A DNA stretch of 64,000 bases, from the NCBI GenBank assembly GCA_028455995.1, contig JABELC010000012.1, forward strand, positions 1,054,001 through 1,118,000, in the 5' to 3' direction. The position numbers were made by a program, and so were the translations under genes. This stretch comes from Scleromitrula shiraiana (taxonomy: Eukaryota; Ascomycota; Leotiomycetes; Helotiales; Sclerotiniaceae). Below are positions 1 to 10,687 of the stretch, one piece after another. Below the pieces are notes generated by a model. The model saw only the letters and a list, made by a program, of their open reading frames with translations, made no database searches and was not told the origin of the DNA. Positions within the stretch are counted from its first letter, which is position 1, and every line of letters starts with the position of its first letter.

Positions 1-1889
1 GGTGCCACCAACCCTAGGAACGTCATGGGGCGGAGGTGGGGTGGTAGTAACTCGGAGGTGTGGATTTTTTTGGTTGGGGTGGATGTGTTATTGGGCGTTG
101 GATTGGACTAAATGAAGGGGAGGCTCGCTTAGAGTGGGTTGGACGTGGGATTAATCTAATACACTCCCACAATCTACGCAATGGATTTTTGACTTGATTG
201 GACTGGTTATTCCTTAGGTGTGTTTGATTGTTATGTATTTTTATTATTCTTGAGGCAAAATTTGTATGTGTAATGAAAGTTTTCTACATAAATTAACTAA
301 ATGTTGAATGATATTCGGATATCCTGCGGATAATGGCTACGATTTTTAAGTGGAAGTAGTCAAAATCTGGCGAAGTACCTTGATGTTTGGTGGGAAGATC
401 TGGATGAGCTGAGATCAAATCGATAGATTTGTTATCCTCGACTATCTGGCACTATAATTCTTCTCTTTGAAGTTTTTAGCCAATCATGGTACAATAACTT
501 ACGAACTACTATTTAACTTGAATATAAATCTAAACTTATGAGTTTTGATTCTTTAATAATTATATAAACTGTTAGATGTCTGGAATTCTCAAGACGAAGC
601 TAGGCATTACTAAGGGATGTGTGTGTTAACTTATAAACCATTCTTTAGTCGAATAATCAAATTATTACAGTATCCAACTCGGTTTTAACTTAACAATCAA
701 AATAATACTGTAATCAAGTTTATCTTGCATAATTATGACATTTGATAGTTTGATCAAGATTTAAACATTAACAATATGCACTTTTCACTTAGTATCATAT
801 GGTGGTTCATGAATTAATACAATCCCTGACAATATAATATTTAAATTGTTTGATTAGAGGATGGTTCTTGAATTATTCCGTCTCTTAATGGACCATGCTA
901 TTTTTTCGGGAGCAACTATACACATGATATAGTCCTGAGAGTCATGTTGAGAAGAATTCTGGCACATCTTTTATGAAAGTGTATAATTTCGGAGTTCAAA
1001 GTAAAGGATTATGATAAAGTCTGAGATTCTTATCCCGTAACCTTGGGAAGATATTAAGTTTCGAAGCATATTGGGAACTCCTCGCTTATATACAGGGGTT
1101 GCAAGTTCATCTCAAGTATCCATAGGCTGCTTAATCTGCTTAATCTGAACTTGACTTGTACGGAATATCTCAAATAGTGTCCATTCGATGTTCAATTATC
1201 CCACCCTAATAGAACATTGGACTATATTTCGTCTTATTCATCCTAAAAACCTTATTGCTTGATTGTATCATCTAGATACCTGCGAGAAGTGCGTTCTAAC
1301 TTGTGATGAGATAATAAATTAGTTCCACTGCTTGATTATTCACTCGTTTTTCTGATCTATTCGTTCAAACATTTATCCATCAAGTAGGATTCTTTGGAGC
1401 GAAATGGCTGTCTTTAAAACTGAGTGCTTTTCGAAGTAATTGAAGCACTGCCATGAATGCTTCAAACAAAGTTATCAACGAGAGTAAATGCCAGCCACAC
1501 AAGAAATGAGGCAAGATGTTTTGTTTGTATCAAATAATTAATATTTCGCTTTCTATCTACCTGTCAATCTTAAATAGTCTAATCCTCTAGCATTCTTAAC
1601 TTGATCGAATTGTTTCTGTGAGTAGTAGTAAAGAAAGTTGTCGTATTTTGAGAATGTGCAATCGATCAAGTCAAATCAAGTATAAATTCAGCAACAAATG
1701 GCAAGCAGTCTGCCCGAAGCAACGATATTGGTCTATTGAGCTGGAAATACGAGCATAGAGATGGTCGAATATTTTGAAAAGATGAAAGCAGAGCAGATCG
1801 TATGAATGTGTCTATCAAATCGAATTAACAATGACTCTAATAGTAAATAACAGATGCAGTGACTTACAATTCATGTCTCATTTTGATAT
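1..1889. other. AT-rich stretch without a supported gene
   Basis: Both strands are broken by frequent stops, and no spliced model with family resemblance could be assembled. The first 150 bases are G-rich on the + strand, then the composition drops to strongly AT-rich. A CDS reaching in from the left edge cannot be excluded. I see no repeat unit, transposon terminus or RNA gene here. Confidence 0.5.
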
Positions 1890-2609
1890 TTAGTATCTAG
1901 ACCCATCTCGATGTCTTCGTCTACGACAATGATCACATTGATTTCGACCCGATGGAGTTGGTTTTTTGTTGAAGCTTGCTACTTGTAATTCATAAGCTTG
2001 TTCCTTCTCCAGTTTTTCTGCGGTGAGTCGATCAAGTTTCACTTGACGCTGTCGTTTTTGTTCCTCTCTTTCGGCAATGAGTTGGTCTACTTCTTTTTTG
2101 CAACTCCGATGAAACTCTATTCTCTCCGTAGCGAATCGATCAGTTTCCAGTCGATGTAATCGTTCTGCCTCATTCTTTTCCGTGGTCAGTTTTTCTATCT
2201 CCATTCTATACATTCGCTCATTCGTTTCCATTTCGTTGGTAAGTTGTTTCAATTGTAACTCATCCATCTCCTTGAACTTTTCATCTCTCTCTTTGATCTC
2301 GAGTCGTTTTAGTTCAAATCCATGGTTTCGCTGACGGATTTTTGCTTTTTCTTCCAGTTCGAGGCATCTGAGCTCCAATTCAAGTGTTTGCTGAACTAAC
2401 TTCGAATTGTTGGATTGTTGGTACTTCATGTAAGTGAACCGTAGGTAAACCAACAATCTCGAGAATTGAGAAGGAGCAATGATTCCTACGTTGGAAAAAA
2501 TGAGACCTATGATGACGGCGAAAACTAATAACAGGACGAGGAGGCATATCGAACTTTTGGACAGGTTAAGAACCTTGGAGAAAACTGATTGAATGATGGT
2601 CGGGACCAT
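1890..2609 (-). CDS. Membrane-anchored coiled-coil protein, hypothetical (239 aa)
   Basis: An uninterrupted ATG-to-TAA frame of 239 residues. Residues about 20-45 form one strong hydrophobic segment (CLLVLLLVFAVIIGLIF), a likely single membrane anchor. Residues about 65-215 are a highly charged E/K/R-rich stretch with heptad-like Leu/Ile/Met spacing, which predicts a long coiled coil. The tail is basic and holds a CDHC pair that is too short to call a zinc finger. No family was recognised. The ordered anchor-plus-coil layout argues for a real gene despite the AT-rich surroundings. It could be one exon of a longer gene. A tethering or organelle-scaffold role is only a guess. Confidence 0.55.
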   Translation of the reverse strand: MVPTIIQSVFSKVLNLSKSSICLLVLLLVFAVIIGLIFSNVGIIAPSQFSRLLVYLRFTYMKYQQSNNSKLVQQTLELELRCLELEEKAKIRQRNHGFELKRLEIKERDEKFKEMDELQLKQLTNEMETNERMYRMEIEKLTTEKNEAERLHRLETDRFATERIEFHRSCKKEVDQLIAEREEQKRQRQVKLDRLTAEKLEKEQAYELQVASFNKKPTPSGRNQCDHCRRRRHRDGSRY

Positions 2610-3475
2610 GGTTAAAAAGGAGCAGATGATGGAGATGATGACTTTTGGAAAGTATATTTGCTTCGATAGGGAAGAGATCGAGAATTATTGCAAAGTGTTG
2701 AGTCTTTTGAGGAAAATTTCCCGGACTCGATTGTGGTTGAACATATCTACAGAGTCCAGTTTTTGCCTCTTGATCCTTTGGATCTTTGAATAGAGGCACA
2801 CCTCCTCGATTAAGAGATGAGCAACTTGATGTGTAATCAACAAGTTATTGGTATAATTCTTTATTGAATAACATCTATATTTCATCATGATCATAAAAAT
2901 GGTAGCTATTCACTTCATCAACCAAGATAGAAAGTTAGAATAAAGTAAAGTTTGTATCCTCAACTTGGTCTAATTCGTGAATCGGCATGCCGATTGGAAG
3001 ATAAGTTCGGATTCATGTTCGGATTAATCAAGTAGAAGGCCAATTTTGCAAAACGTAAATATGGATGCATCACCACTGGCCCATGATCAACACTTCCTAT
3101 GTAATTAGCCCTTACAATGATCATTATTGGACAAAGTGAATACTCCTTACCTAAGTAATCAATGCTATAATACTAACTGAAACCTAGGTGGGATTCAATG
3201 ATTTGCTCGATGAAGTGTTTCCACATACATATTAATAAATATATCGAATTATAAGTATCGCTATAAGTTCCACATCATCGGATGATCGGAAGAATGCTCG
3301 GAACTTTACAGGGAAAGCATTTCCACTTTAAACTTCAACTTCATCCTTCGACAAGAATCAAAATATGTTTCTAGGCCATGAAAGTAACACTTATATCGTG
3401 GTGTGTGAGATTGATATGGAATCTTCATATTTGAATGTATATGAGAGACCTACCACATCATTTGGACTTGCGTAT
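2610..3475. other. Intergenic, nothing recognised
   Basis: Only short overlapping frames occur, on both strands, with no conserved motif. It may hold promoter sequence for the coiled-coil gene, which reads leftward from 2609. Confidence 0.4.
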
Positions 3476-3877
3476 CTACCCCGTGATTGTAAAGCCTGCA
3501 TCTCGGCGAGTTGACATGCGACCAACTTTTTGCATTCCTATCACATCACCGAAATTGGCATTGCTCCCAAACGAATTACTTGCTAAGCTTTGGATGTTCA
3601 GATCAAGTGCGGTTTTAGATAGCTCCGTCGATACAGAATTAGCCATATTAAACGAACTTTGTATGGCTGCAACTAGTGCATCTTCAATTGCTGTTACTTC
3701 ATTAGCTACTGGTAATTCTTGATCACTTAAAGCTCGATTTGCACTGTGGTTATTGAAAATAAGTTGGCTGAGATCTGAAGCATGCTCAAGTGGTCTAGGT
3801 TGAGTTATAAGCCGCCTTAAGCATGAGTCAATAGCATTCACTCTGTAACTTGACCTCAACAAAGGTATGGAATCCAT
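3476..3877 (-). CDS. Doubtful hypothetical ORF (133 aa)
   Basis: An open ATG-initiated frame of 133 codons in AT-rich DNA. The product is Ser/Ala/Asn-rich with a mildly helical middle part (residues about 55-100) and no recognised domain, signal peptide or membrane segment. The length exceeds chance expectation for this base composition, which is the only support. It could be an exon of a spliced gene or a remnant. No homology is claimed. Confidence 0.3.
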   Translation of the reverse strand: MDSIPLLRSSYRVNAIDSCLRRLITQPRPLEHASDLSQLIFNNHSANRALSDQELPVANEVTAIEDALVAAIQSSFNMANSVSTELSKTALDLNIQSLASNSFGSNANFGDVIGMQKVGRMSTRRDAGFTITG

Positions 3878-4287
3878 ACGGCTCCCTTGCGAACATGGTC
3901 CATGGCTCCATTTTCATGTCAAATGAGAGCAGAAGAAAAACTGTGGTGAGATTTGAGGGAGTGAGGATAATGGTGGCTGGACATAGGGTGGATGTCAAAA
4001 TAAGGTTGTAAGTGAGTACGGTGCTCTGGACTCGATGTTTTTATAACAATCCGAAATTGATGTCAAATTTGCGAAAGGTACACTGATTCATTGGCAACCT
4101 TTCAGTCGTACGATTAGAACATTATATTCTCAAGCGACCAAAACATTCCGAGTCTTAGTCCAAAATCAAACAATCAAAAGGCTGAAATCTGTCTTTCTAT
4201 GATCAAGCAGTTCATGAATCAGTGCCTGCATCACGTATTGATCAAAATCCAACTCACAAAATCTGCCACTCTTTAATTTCTATCACA
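3878..4287. other. Intergenic, upstream of the decayed DUF7730-like gene
   Basis: No gene seen. The right part would have been the promoter and 5' leader of the + strand gene starting at 4288. Confidence 0.4.
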
Positions 4288-5316
4288 ATGATTGCATCTC
4301 GAAGACTCATGGGACGGTTTCGAGCAAATCCGGAAACATCAAACAAGCCCGTTACCGTAGACGAACAAATTCAGAGCATGTTCTTCTCCAAATTACCCCT
4401 CGATATCCGCACTATGATATTCAAACAGCTGGTGATGGATTTTGGTGATTTCTTACATATTGCATTATCTTATGCTCCAGATAGGAAGCATGAGAAGCTG
4501 ATATGTCAACAATGCATCGCTGCTTCCGAAGATTCCGTTCCACCTTTGAATGTACATCATCTGGTATGGGGCGAAACTCACTCGAAGTGCAAAGCAATGG
4601 CCATGCCGAAAATGCATACGGCTTCTCAATCGCGGAGTTTTGTGCCATTGCTCTTGAGTTGTCGACGGATATGAGTAGATGTATTATAATAATTTCCGAC
4701 AATGTACCTCATACTAATGTTTAAACTTACAGACACACGGAAGCAATCGGAGTCATTTACTCCTCAGTCACTTTTAACTTGATAAATACAAACAGCATCT
4801 TGAGATTTCTAACCTCGGTCCCACCAGTCCAACTAAATCTCATACGATCTCTCTACATCTCTTGGGAGCTATATTACCCCCTGTTTACCACTGATATCAA
4901 TCATGTCATTGAAAATAACAACTATAGCAAAAAGAAAAGGATGCAGCGGTATAAAGGTGGTGTAGAAGAGACACAACCATGGGAAACCATTTGTCACATC
5001 ATCTCCAAAATGGATGGGTTCAAGAAGTTGCACATCAGGATTTATCATTTCGTACGAACCGTTCGCATTTCGGAAAAGGATCTTCTTAATTCCTTAGTGA
5101 AAATTCGAGGAATTGAGAATTTTGAAGTACAGTTACCTTGGTTCATAGAAAATACTCATGATCCTTTCGTTGCCGAAGGGGGCGTCTTTTAAGATTATGC
5201 GACCTCAAATGGGTATAGATGAGGATGAAGAAGTAGAAACTGCAATTGAACATGGGCATTTCACGAATAACCTAGCGCGCCGAATATACAATCTCAGATT
5301 AGCCCTGAGGAGATGA
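4288..5316 (+). pseudogene. DUF7730-like protein gene with splice-donor and frameshift lesions
   Basis: The N-terminal half has the layout of the expanded fungal DUF7730/F-box-like family: an LPLDIRTMIFKQL entry motif, a middle HHLVW, then LLLSCRRI before the intron and HTEAIGVIYSS after it (family pattern CRxIYxEAI.. LYS). Exon 2 continues with LIRSLYISWE, also typical. Two lesions are visible. First, the intron 4671-4732 has a good branch site (ATACTAAT) and CAG acceptor, but its donor reads ATGAGT instead of GTGAGT. The exons join in phase only if that site is used, and without splicing a TGA follows at once. Second, a G5 run at 5178-5182 puts the frame into a TAA at 5190-5192. Removing one base from the count reopens a 40-plus-residue frame to a TGA at 5314-5316 whose composition looks coding. 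Start chosen as the first ATG (MIASRRLMG). It is either a pseudogene or an assembly-error victim. Confidence 0.72.
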
Positions 5317-6087
5317 TCTATGAACAAGTCCATTGATTTGTATATATTCATATATCTATTTCTGAATATTCAAAATTATAACATGCGATGGATCTTTCAA
5401 AGGCCACGAGGCTCAGGAACAGTTGAACCGACTAGACGGATGCAAATGTGGTAGTATGAAGGATACTTTTCCTTCTCAGCATATAACAAACCCTCATCAA
5501 CAGGTGCACCTATACATTCACCACCACTGAACAACCAAAATACTATATTGTCCAGTTCTGTATTGAACGATTGAAAGCCAAACCCAATAGATACCAATTC
5601 AAGTTTGTATGATCCAGTGATTCATGAATTAATACAACCCCTGGTGCATATTTTGGTGCAGTGACAGCAAATATAAAAACAATAACAATCGTCATGGAGA
5701 GGGCAAGCAAGATTTTAAATAATTGAGTTACGTATCACTTGAAATCTCGGAAGTGCCTACTGGCTATAACTCTAAAGGCGATAAGTTCAATGATCTGGGA
5801 TGTACATAACTAGACAATTCAAGTCATTTATATAGATAGATTCACGACGTTTGTATAGTATTTATTCTCTGCATTTAGTGCCGAGTTATGAATACACATG
5901 ATGGTTGTTATGTTGGTACATACGGAAACACCTGATATAAGCAATTCTGATACTTGTCAGAAAATGCTATGTTCCAGGAGCTTTCTTCTTCTTCTTCTTC
6001 TTCTTTTTCTTCTTCTGTCGCCGCAATCTCATCTTGAGTCCCGTTCCTCTGCCAGTAATATCCCCAACGTTCATCAAAACTAGCCAT
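5317..6087. other. Intergenic and 3' flank of RPT3
   Basis: No gene seen. It includes a (TTC)n run at about 5981-6012, immediately 3' of the RPT3 stop on the minus strand, probably in its 3' UTR. Read on that strand it encodes a meaningless poly-lysine extension. Confidence 0.45.
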
Positions 6088-7591
6088 CTATTTGTAGAAG
6101 TCGAATTTATCGGCCTAATACTAATTAGCGTTTGTCCATCGAAAGAGAGAAATCCATGTCTATGGAGGCCTTTAATTTTCACGTCTGTACATACCTCTTG
6201 TGCTCCCTTTACTTGGCTAGAATAGGCATCTTCGAGATCGGATTGAATAATGTTATACCTATTCTTTCTCACTGCTCTGAGACCGGCTTCTTGCATGATA
6301 GCTGCAATGATGGCACCAGACAATGGGTCGTTTCGAATGATCAGACTATCAAGATCCACTTCAGGTGACAATGACATTCTTCCTGCAATAGTAGTGAAGA
6401 TCAATCGCCTTTCTCGTCGATCTCTAAGGTTGGGGAATTCGATCTTTCTGTCCAATCGACCGGGACGAAGGAGAGCAGGGTCGAGTGTGTCAGCTCGATT
6501 GGTAGCCATGATAACCTTAACATTAGATGTTTGATCGAAACCATCCATTTGATTTAGAAGCTCCAAAAGAATACGTTGAACTTCTCTATCAGCACCAGTC
6601 TGAGCGTCAAAACGTTTCGTGGCGATGGCATCGATCTCATCAATAAAAATGATGGCCGGGGAGTTCTCGCGGGCCATGCGGAAAACATCACGGACCATAC
6701 GTGGACCTTCTCCAAGATACTTTTGTACGAATTCCGAACCAACAACACGAATGAAATTGGCAGTTGTTGAGTTTGCCACTGCCTTAACAAGCATAGTCTT
6801 GCCAGTTCCAGGTGGACCATACAATAGAACACCTCTTGGTGGATCGATACCGATTTGTTTGTATAGGTCGAAATGGGTTAAAGGAAGTTCCACTGCTTCT
6901 CTAATTTCTTGCTTCTGCATATCAAGTCCTCCAACATCTGCGTATGTTACATCAGGCTTCTCGTCTGCGCCTAGCATAGCAATTGATGAGTCGGCCTCGG
7001 GAGGCAATATGTCGACCAAGGAATTAGAGTGTCGGTGGAGAGCGACGGAGGATGATGGTTTAAGAAGTTCGCGATCGAGTGTAGATAAAATTCGAACACA
7101 GTAGTTTGATCCTGTTGATGATTGTACAATACCGGTACTATAGAATCATATTAGAATCAAAGCCATGGGAATAGAAAGTGATGTATACTTTTGATCGATA
7201 GCTTCCATAAATTGACCTATTACCAACGGCACACTCTGAATACGTTTTATCTCTTCCTGGGCTCGCACAAGTTCTCTTTTCAAGCTTCTATTCACACAGT
7301 ATTGATAAGTATATGAATGCAGTTGGTAAGCCTAGAGCGCATACCGTTGTTCATCCTTGATATACTCTTCTTGGAGTTGGATGTACCTATAAAGACAGCT
7401 TAGCCACATGATCTCCAAAATCCATCGATGTACTACACATACTCTAAATGCCGCTGAAGCTTCTTCAAAGTCGAATACTCATCATCATTATCTGTCGCTA
7501 ATCCCTCCAACGAATCTATGTTTGGTATCGAGGATAGGATCTGCTTCTTATTGCGTGCAGCCTGAGCTGACTCTACGAGCGTATTGACCAT
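6088..7591 (-). CDS. RPT3: 26S proteasome regulatory subunit 6B, AAA-ATPase Rpt3
   Basis: One of six ATPases of the 19S base ring that unfold and feed substrates into the 20S core. Five exons close in phase: 7443-7591, 7345-7386, 7189-7287, 6195-7137 and 6088-6114, giving 419 aa, the usual Rpt3 length. The N-terminal coiled coil (LQEEYIKDEQ..LKRELVRAQEEIKRIQSVPL) leads into the OB domain. The AAA domain has Walker A GPPGTGKT (about 204-211), Walker B IIFIDEID (about 259-266) and the RPGRLDRKIEFP arginine-finger region. The last exon, only 27 nt, encodes ADKFDFYK, which supplies the C-terminal HbYX motif (FYK) that docks into the 20S alpha ring. Start is the ATG of MVNTLVESAQ. Identification is essentially certain. 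Confidence 0.97.
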
Positions 7592-8218
7592 GTTGGGTAA
7601 TGTAATTCGGCAGAGTTCAGATTATAAGATGATTTCGGAAGTACAATTGAGCAGAAGGGGTATAAAAATTGGTTGTTGTGATGGAGTTATCTGGTTGAGA
7701 TTTTGATGATCTTTAATGTTCAGGTTCAAGATCTAGGTAATCACAAAGGCGCGCGTGTATGTTAGCCTAGCCTAGACAGCAGTGAAGCTACGTGCTACCG
7801 GTCCATTGAGATTGAGAGGGCTGGCTGACTTAAAGCGGCCCGAACCTTTCGAATTTATAAATGGTAGCCTTTGAGCCTCAGGACATTAAGAGAACTTGCA
7901 GCAAGGCTGTAGCTTAGTCAACCTTGGGGATCGGGTGGAATGGTGTGCTGCAGGGAATATGTACAACTATTCCACTTTAGTACTAGTGAAGTTAATGTGA
8001 CTCCATCATTATTATGGGGTATCTTCAATCATATGGGCTTTAATCGATAACTGAACTCAACTCAACTCTCTTCTCCTCCCCTCTCTTCCTCATTCACAAT
8101 ATAAAGAAGACAACTACATACAACGTAACCGGAAACCCTCTTAGAACAAACATTAGGATACTCGAATATCTTACTTAAATCCTTGTTCCTTTCCTTTTCT
8201 TAATCAACTACAATCAAA
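7592..8218. other. Divergent promoter region between RPT3 and the small + strand gene
   Basis: 627 bp between divergent starts. The right end is pyrimidine-rich (CTCAACTCTCTTCTCCTCCCCTCTC near 8056-8090), followed by a CAAA-type leader just before the ATG at 8219, as is common in fungal promoters. I found no convincing proteasome-type control element. Confidence 0.4.
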
Positions 8219-8870
8219 ATGTCCTCATCTATCACGATTCCGACTAGAAGTGCTAAGGCTGCCAGCTCAAGCAACTCATCTTATTCAAGCTCTCCCCCAA
8301 CACCACAACAATCCTCCCCCTCCGCATCCTCTTCTCCAAGTTCGCATTATGGTCATGATCGGAAAAGAAGTTTACTCAGTAAGTTTTTGTATTTATCTTC
8401 TACTGTTCCGATTCCACTTCTCTTCAAAAATCCGGCTCGTTATCGGCAAAGCTTAGATGACGAAAGAAATCATTGCTCTTCTACAATTTCAGATGATACC
8501 ATAGGTATTTATTAACACTTTTATAGGTTCCGCACTCTCGAAGCAAGAGCATACTGTGATCAATATCGGTGATCCTGAAGGGACTCCACGACTTGTGGGT
8601 CTTCCTATCCTCCCGGAAATATAGCGTTAATGAATAATACTGATTTTATACGTTCTAGATCACTTGCGTCCGATCTTCACAGGGCTTCGATTGGAACCCA
8701 GGTAGGACCATATATTACTATTGTTCACTTCTTATATTAATAAATTCTCATTAGAAATATTCCTGTCTTCATACGTTGAATGTGATTTCGAGTCACTCGA
8801 ACGCAAGCGAGACCCAGTTCACGAAATCCGATTGAGCGACGAGGAGATTAAGCAAATGTTCCCTCAATAG
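8219..8870 (+). CDS. Small conserved-looking protein of unknown function (128 aa, four exons)
   Basis: Four exons join in phase: 8219-8378, 8527-8594, 8659-8701 and 8755-8870. The first 45 residues are low-complexity Ser/Pro/Gln and look disordered. The rest is compact and ordered: INIGDPEGTPRL, then ITCVRSSQGFDWNPEIFL, then a charged tail (DFESLERKRDPVHEIRLSDEEIKQMFPQ) ending at TAG. The intron borders (GTAAGT, GTGGGT, GTAGGA donors) and exact phase closure make coincidence unlikely. Reading through the first intron gives only a short spurious tail. No named family was recognised and no function is claimed. A pyrimidine-rich promoter and A-rich leader precede the ATG. Confidence 0.75.
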
Positions 8871-10687
8871 ATTGATAACATGATGACTGGATGGATGATG
8901 ATGATGGTTTTGGTCTCACGCATTCTGGCGCTACGGGCTTTCGCACAATTTACAAACAAAGGAGTATAATATGGGTGGTTGGATCAGCGGCTGCGAGTGA
9001 TTTATTTGCTTTGGTCAGGGTGGTAAATAGGTTTAGCTGGATTGGTGAGGAGTCACGGCATATATTCTATGGATTATCATTGTTATTTGGATAGGCGTCC
9101 CTTTGCGCAGCTTATTCCCAATTCTATTTCTTTTTTCACACCAAAGCATGCGTCAATAAGTCTCTACATGCATATCTGAAAGTTTTCAGGCGGCAGTTCC
9201 TGGTGGCGTTATTGATGGCAAACTCAGCCTCGTTTGGGTCATCCAAATGGCTTCATAGGCTGGCTTCGGATCCACCGAATGTTGTAATACATAATGTTAT
9301 GGTACTACCATCGACATACTCGTTTATAATATGACCACATGCCAACATACTCAATTCGTCAAATTCGCCCAAATTTATCTTTCCATGAAATTTCTAGATA
9401 TGTGCTAACCCCCCTATTCAAATTCATCAACTTTGCTGTTGGAGCTTGAGGCGATTTAGTCGTCGGCCGATGAGTGATATCACCACCGAGTGGGTTGCAG
9501 TGAGTTACATCCCAGCGTCCGATTTGAATAATATGAATATTGAACCACCTTTATCATAGCAAACTATATGCCCAGATGAGTTCAATCCTGACAGACCAAA
9601 ATGGGTCTACAAATCACCAAGATGTGAAGGTAACTTCATCACGGCTAGATATCTATCTATGTGTAACTTGTACTATCAGCGATATCTTGGAAACACCCCA
9701 CTTCATATTAACTCCACATTTATCGGTCCACCACTGCACTGCCCAACAATCCCCTTAACACTCCAGCTATCTTGAACTATGTATTGTAAATTCAATATCA
9801 AGAACGAGGAGAGTATACTTTTTTTTACTTTCGCTCATCATCCACGGACACGGGTTTATACCTTTTAGCTCTTCTTCTTGAACGGAAGTCTCAATATTCT
9901 TGCAGCTGTATTTCGGTACATCTTTAGTTGCAAAGACTAATGATCGACAGAACCCCTGATATATGCACAGACAGGGTATTGTCTGAATCCTTTGTCTGAC
10001 ACAACCAATTTCAAAATTTACATACTGCGCGAGGCCACTTTTCGTCGTTTCGGAATTCTAAGCATTGAGTTAGGCTGTGCAAGACTGAGCTTTGTTTGTT
10101 GTTTACACTTATCTTTGGGGTTCTAAAATCCATTCACTACTTATTACTATGCTCTGGTAATCCTCGAGTATGATCAGGCCAGAAACATGGAAATAAGCAA
10201 GTGGATACTTATGTCGTTTGAAACTTTTTCGATATCTAGGAATCAAGTGAATACTGATCTCTGTCCGAAAATCATTCAACATTTTTCAATATCTGAAAAA
10301 GATCCGGATATCACTTACAAGGTAGGTCACATCAAGAAAGAAGTTGTCAAATATAGATCCCGAGTATAGTTAATATAAAGTAGCCATATATCTTGAAAAA
10401 TACATAAGTTGGAGGTAATTCATAGCTCACCTCACCCCACACAACGCCGCTGCCCCTCCCCGTCCTATCCTACTATTCCCCCGCCCCGCTGGATAAGAAA
10501 TAGAACTAGATAAGCTTAGCTCGGCTACATTAAAGAATAAAAGAAGAAAAATCCATTCATCGTCTTCGAATAGAATAGAACAGGAAATCACCAATAACTC
10601 CATCATCATCATCGTCATCGTCATCATCATCATTATTATTTTTTGTTCTTTAGTTTCTTCCAGAGAAAATAAAAAATATAGATATCA
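8871..10687. other. Gene-free spacer
   Basis: Short frames only, on both strands, and none combines into a spliced model. It contains a (CAT)n/(CGT)n-type run at about 10598-10637 close to the 3' end of the neighbouring transcription factor gene. Confidence 0.45.

Noticed and set aside
1..1889. Decayed transposon (RIP-like AT-rich DNA)
   Set aside because: AT content is high, but no terminal repeats, transposase or reverse transcriptase fragments were recognisable, and dinucleotide statistics could not be computed here.
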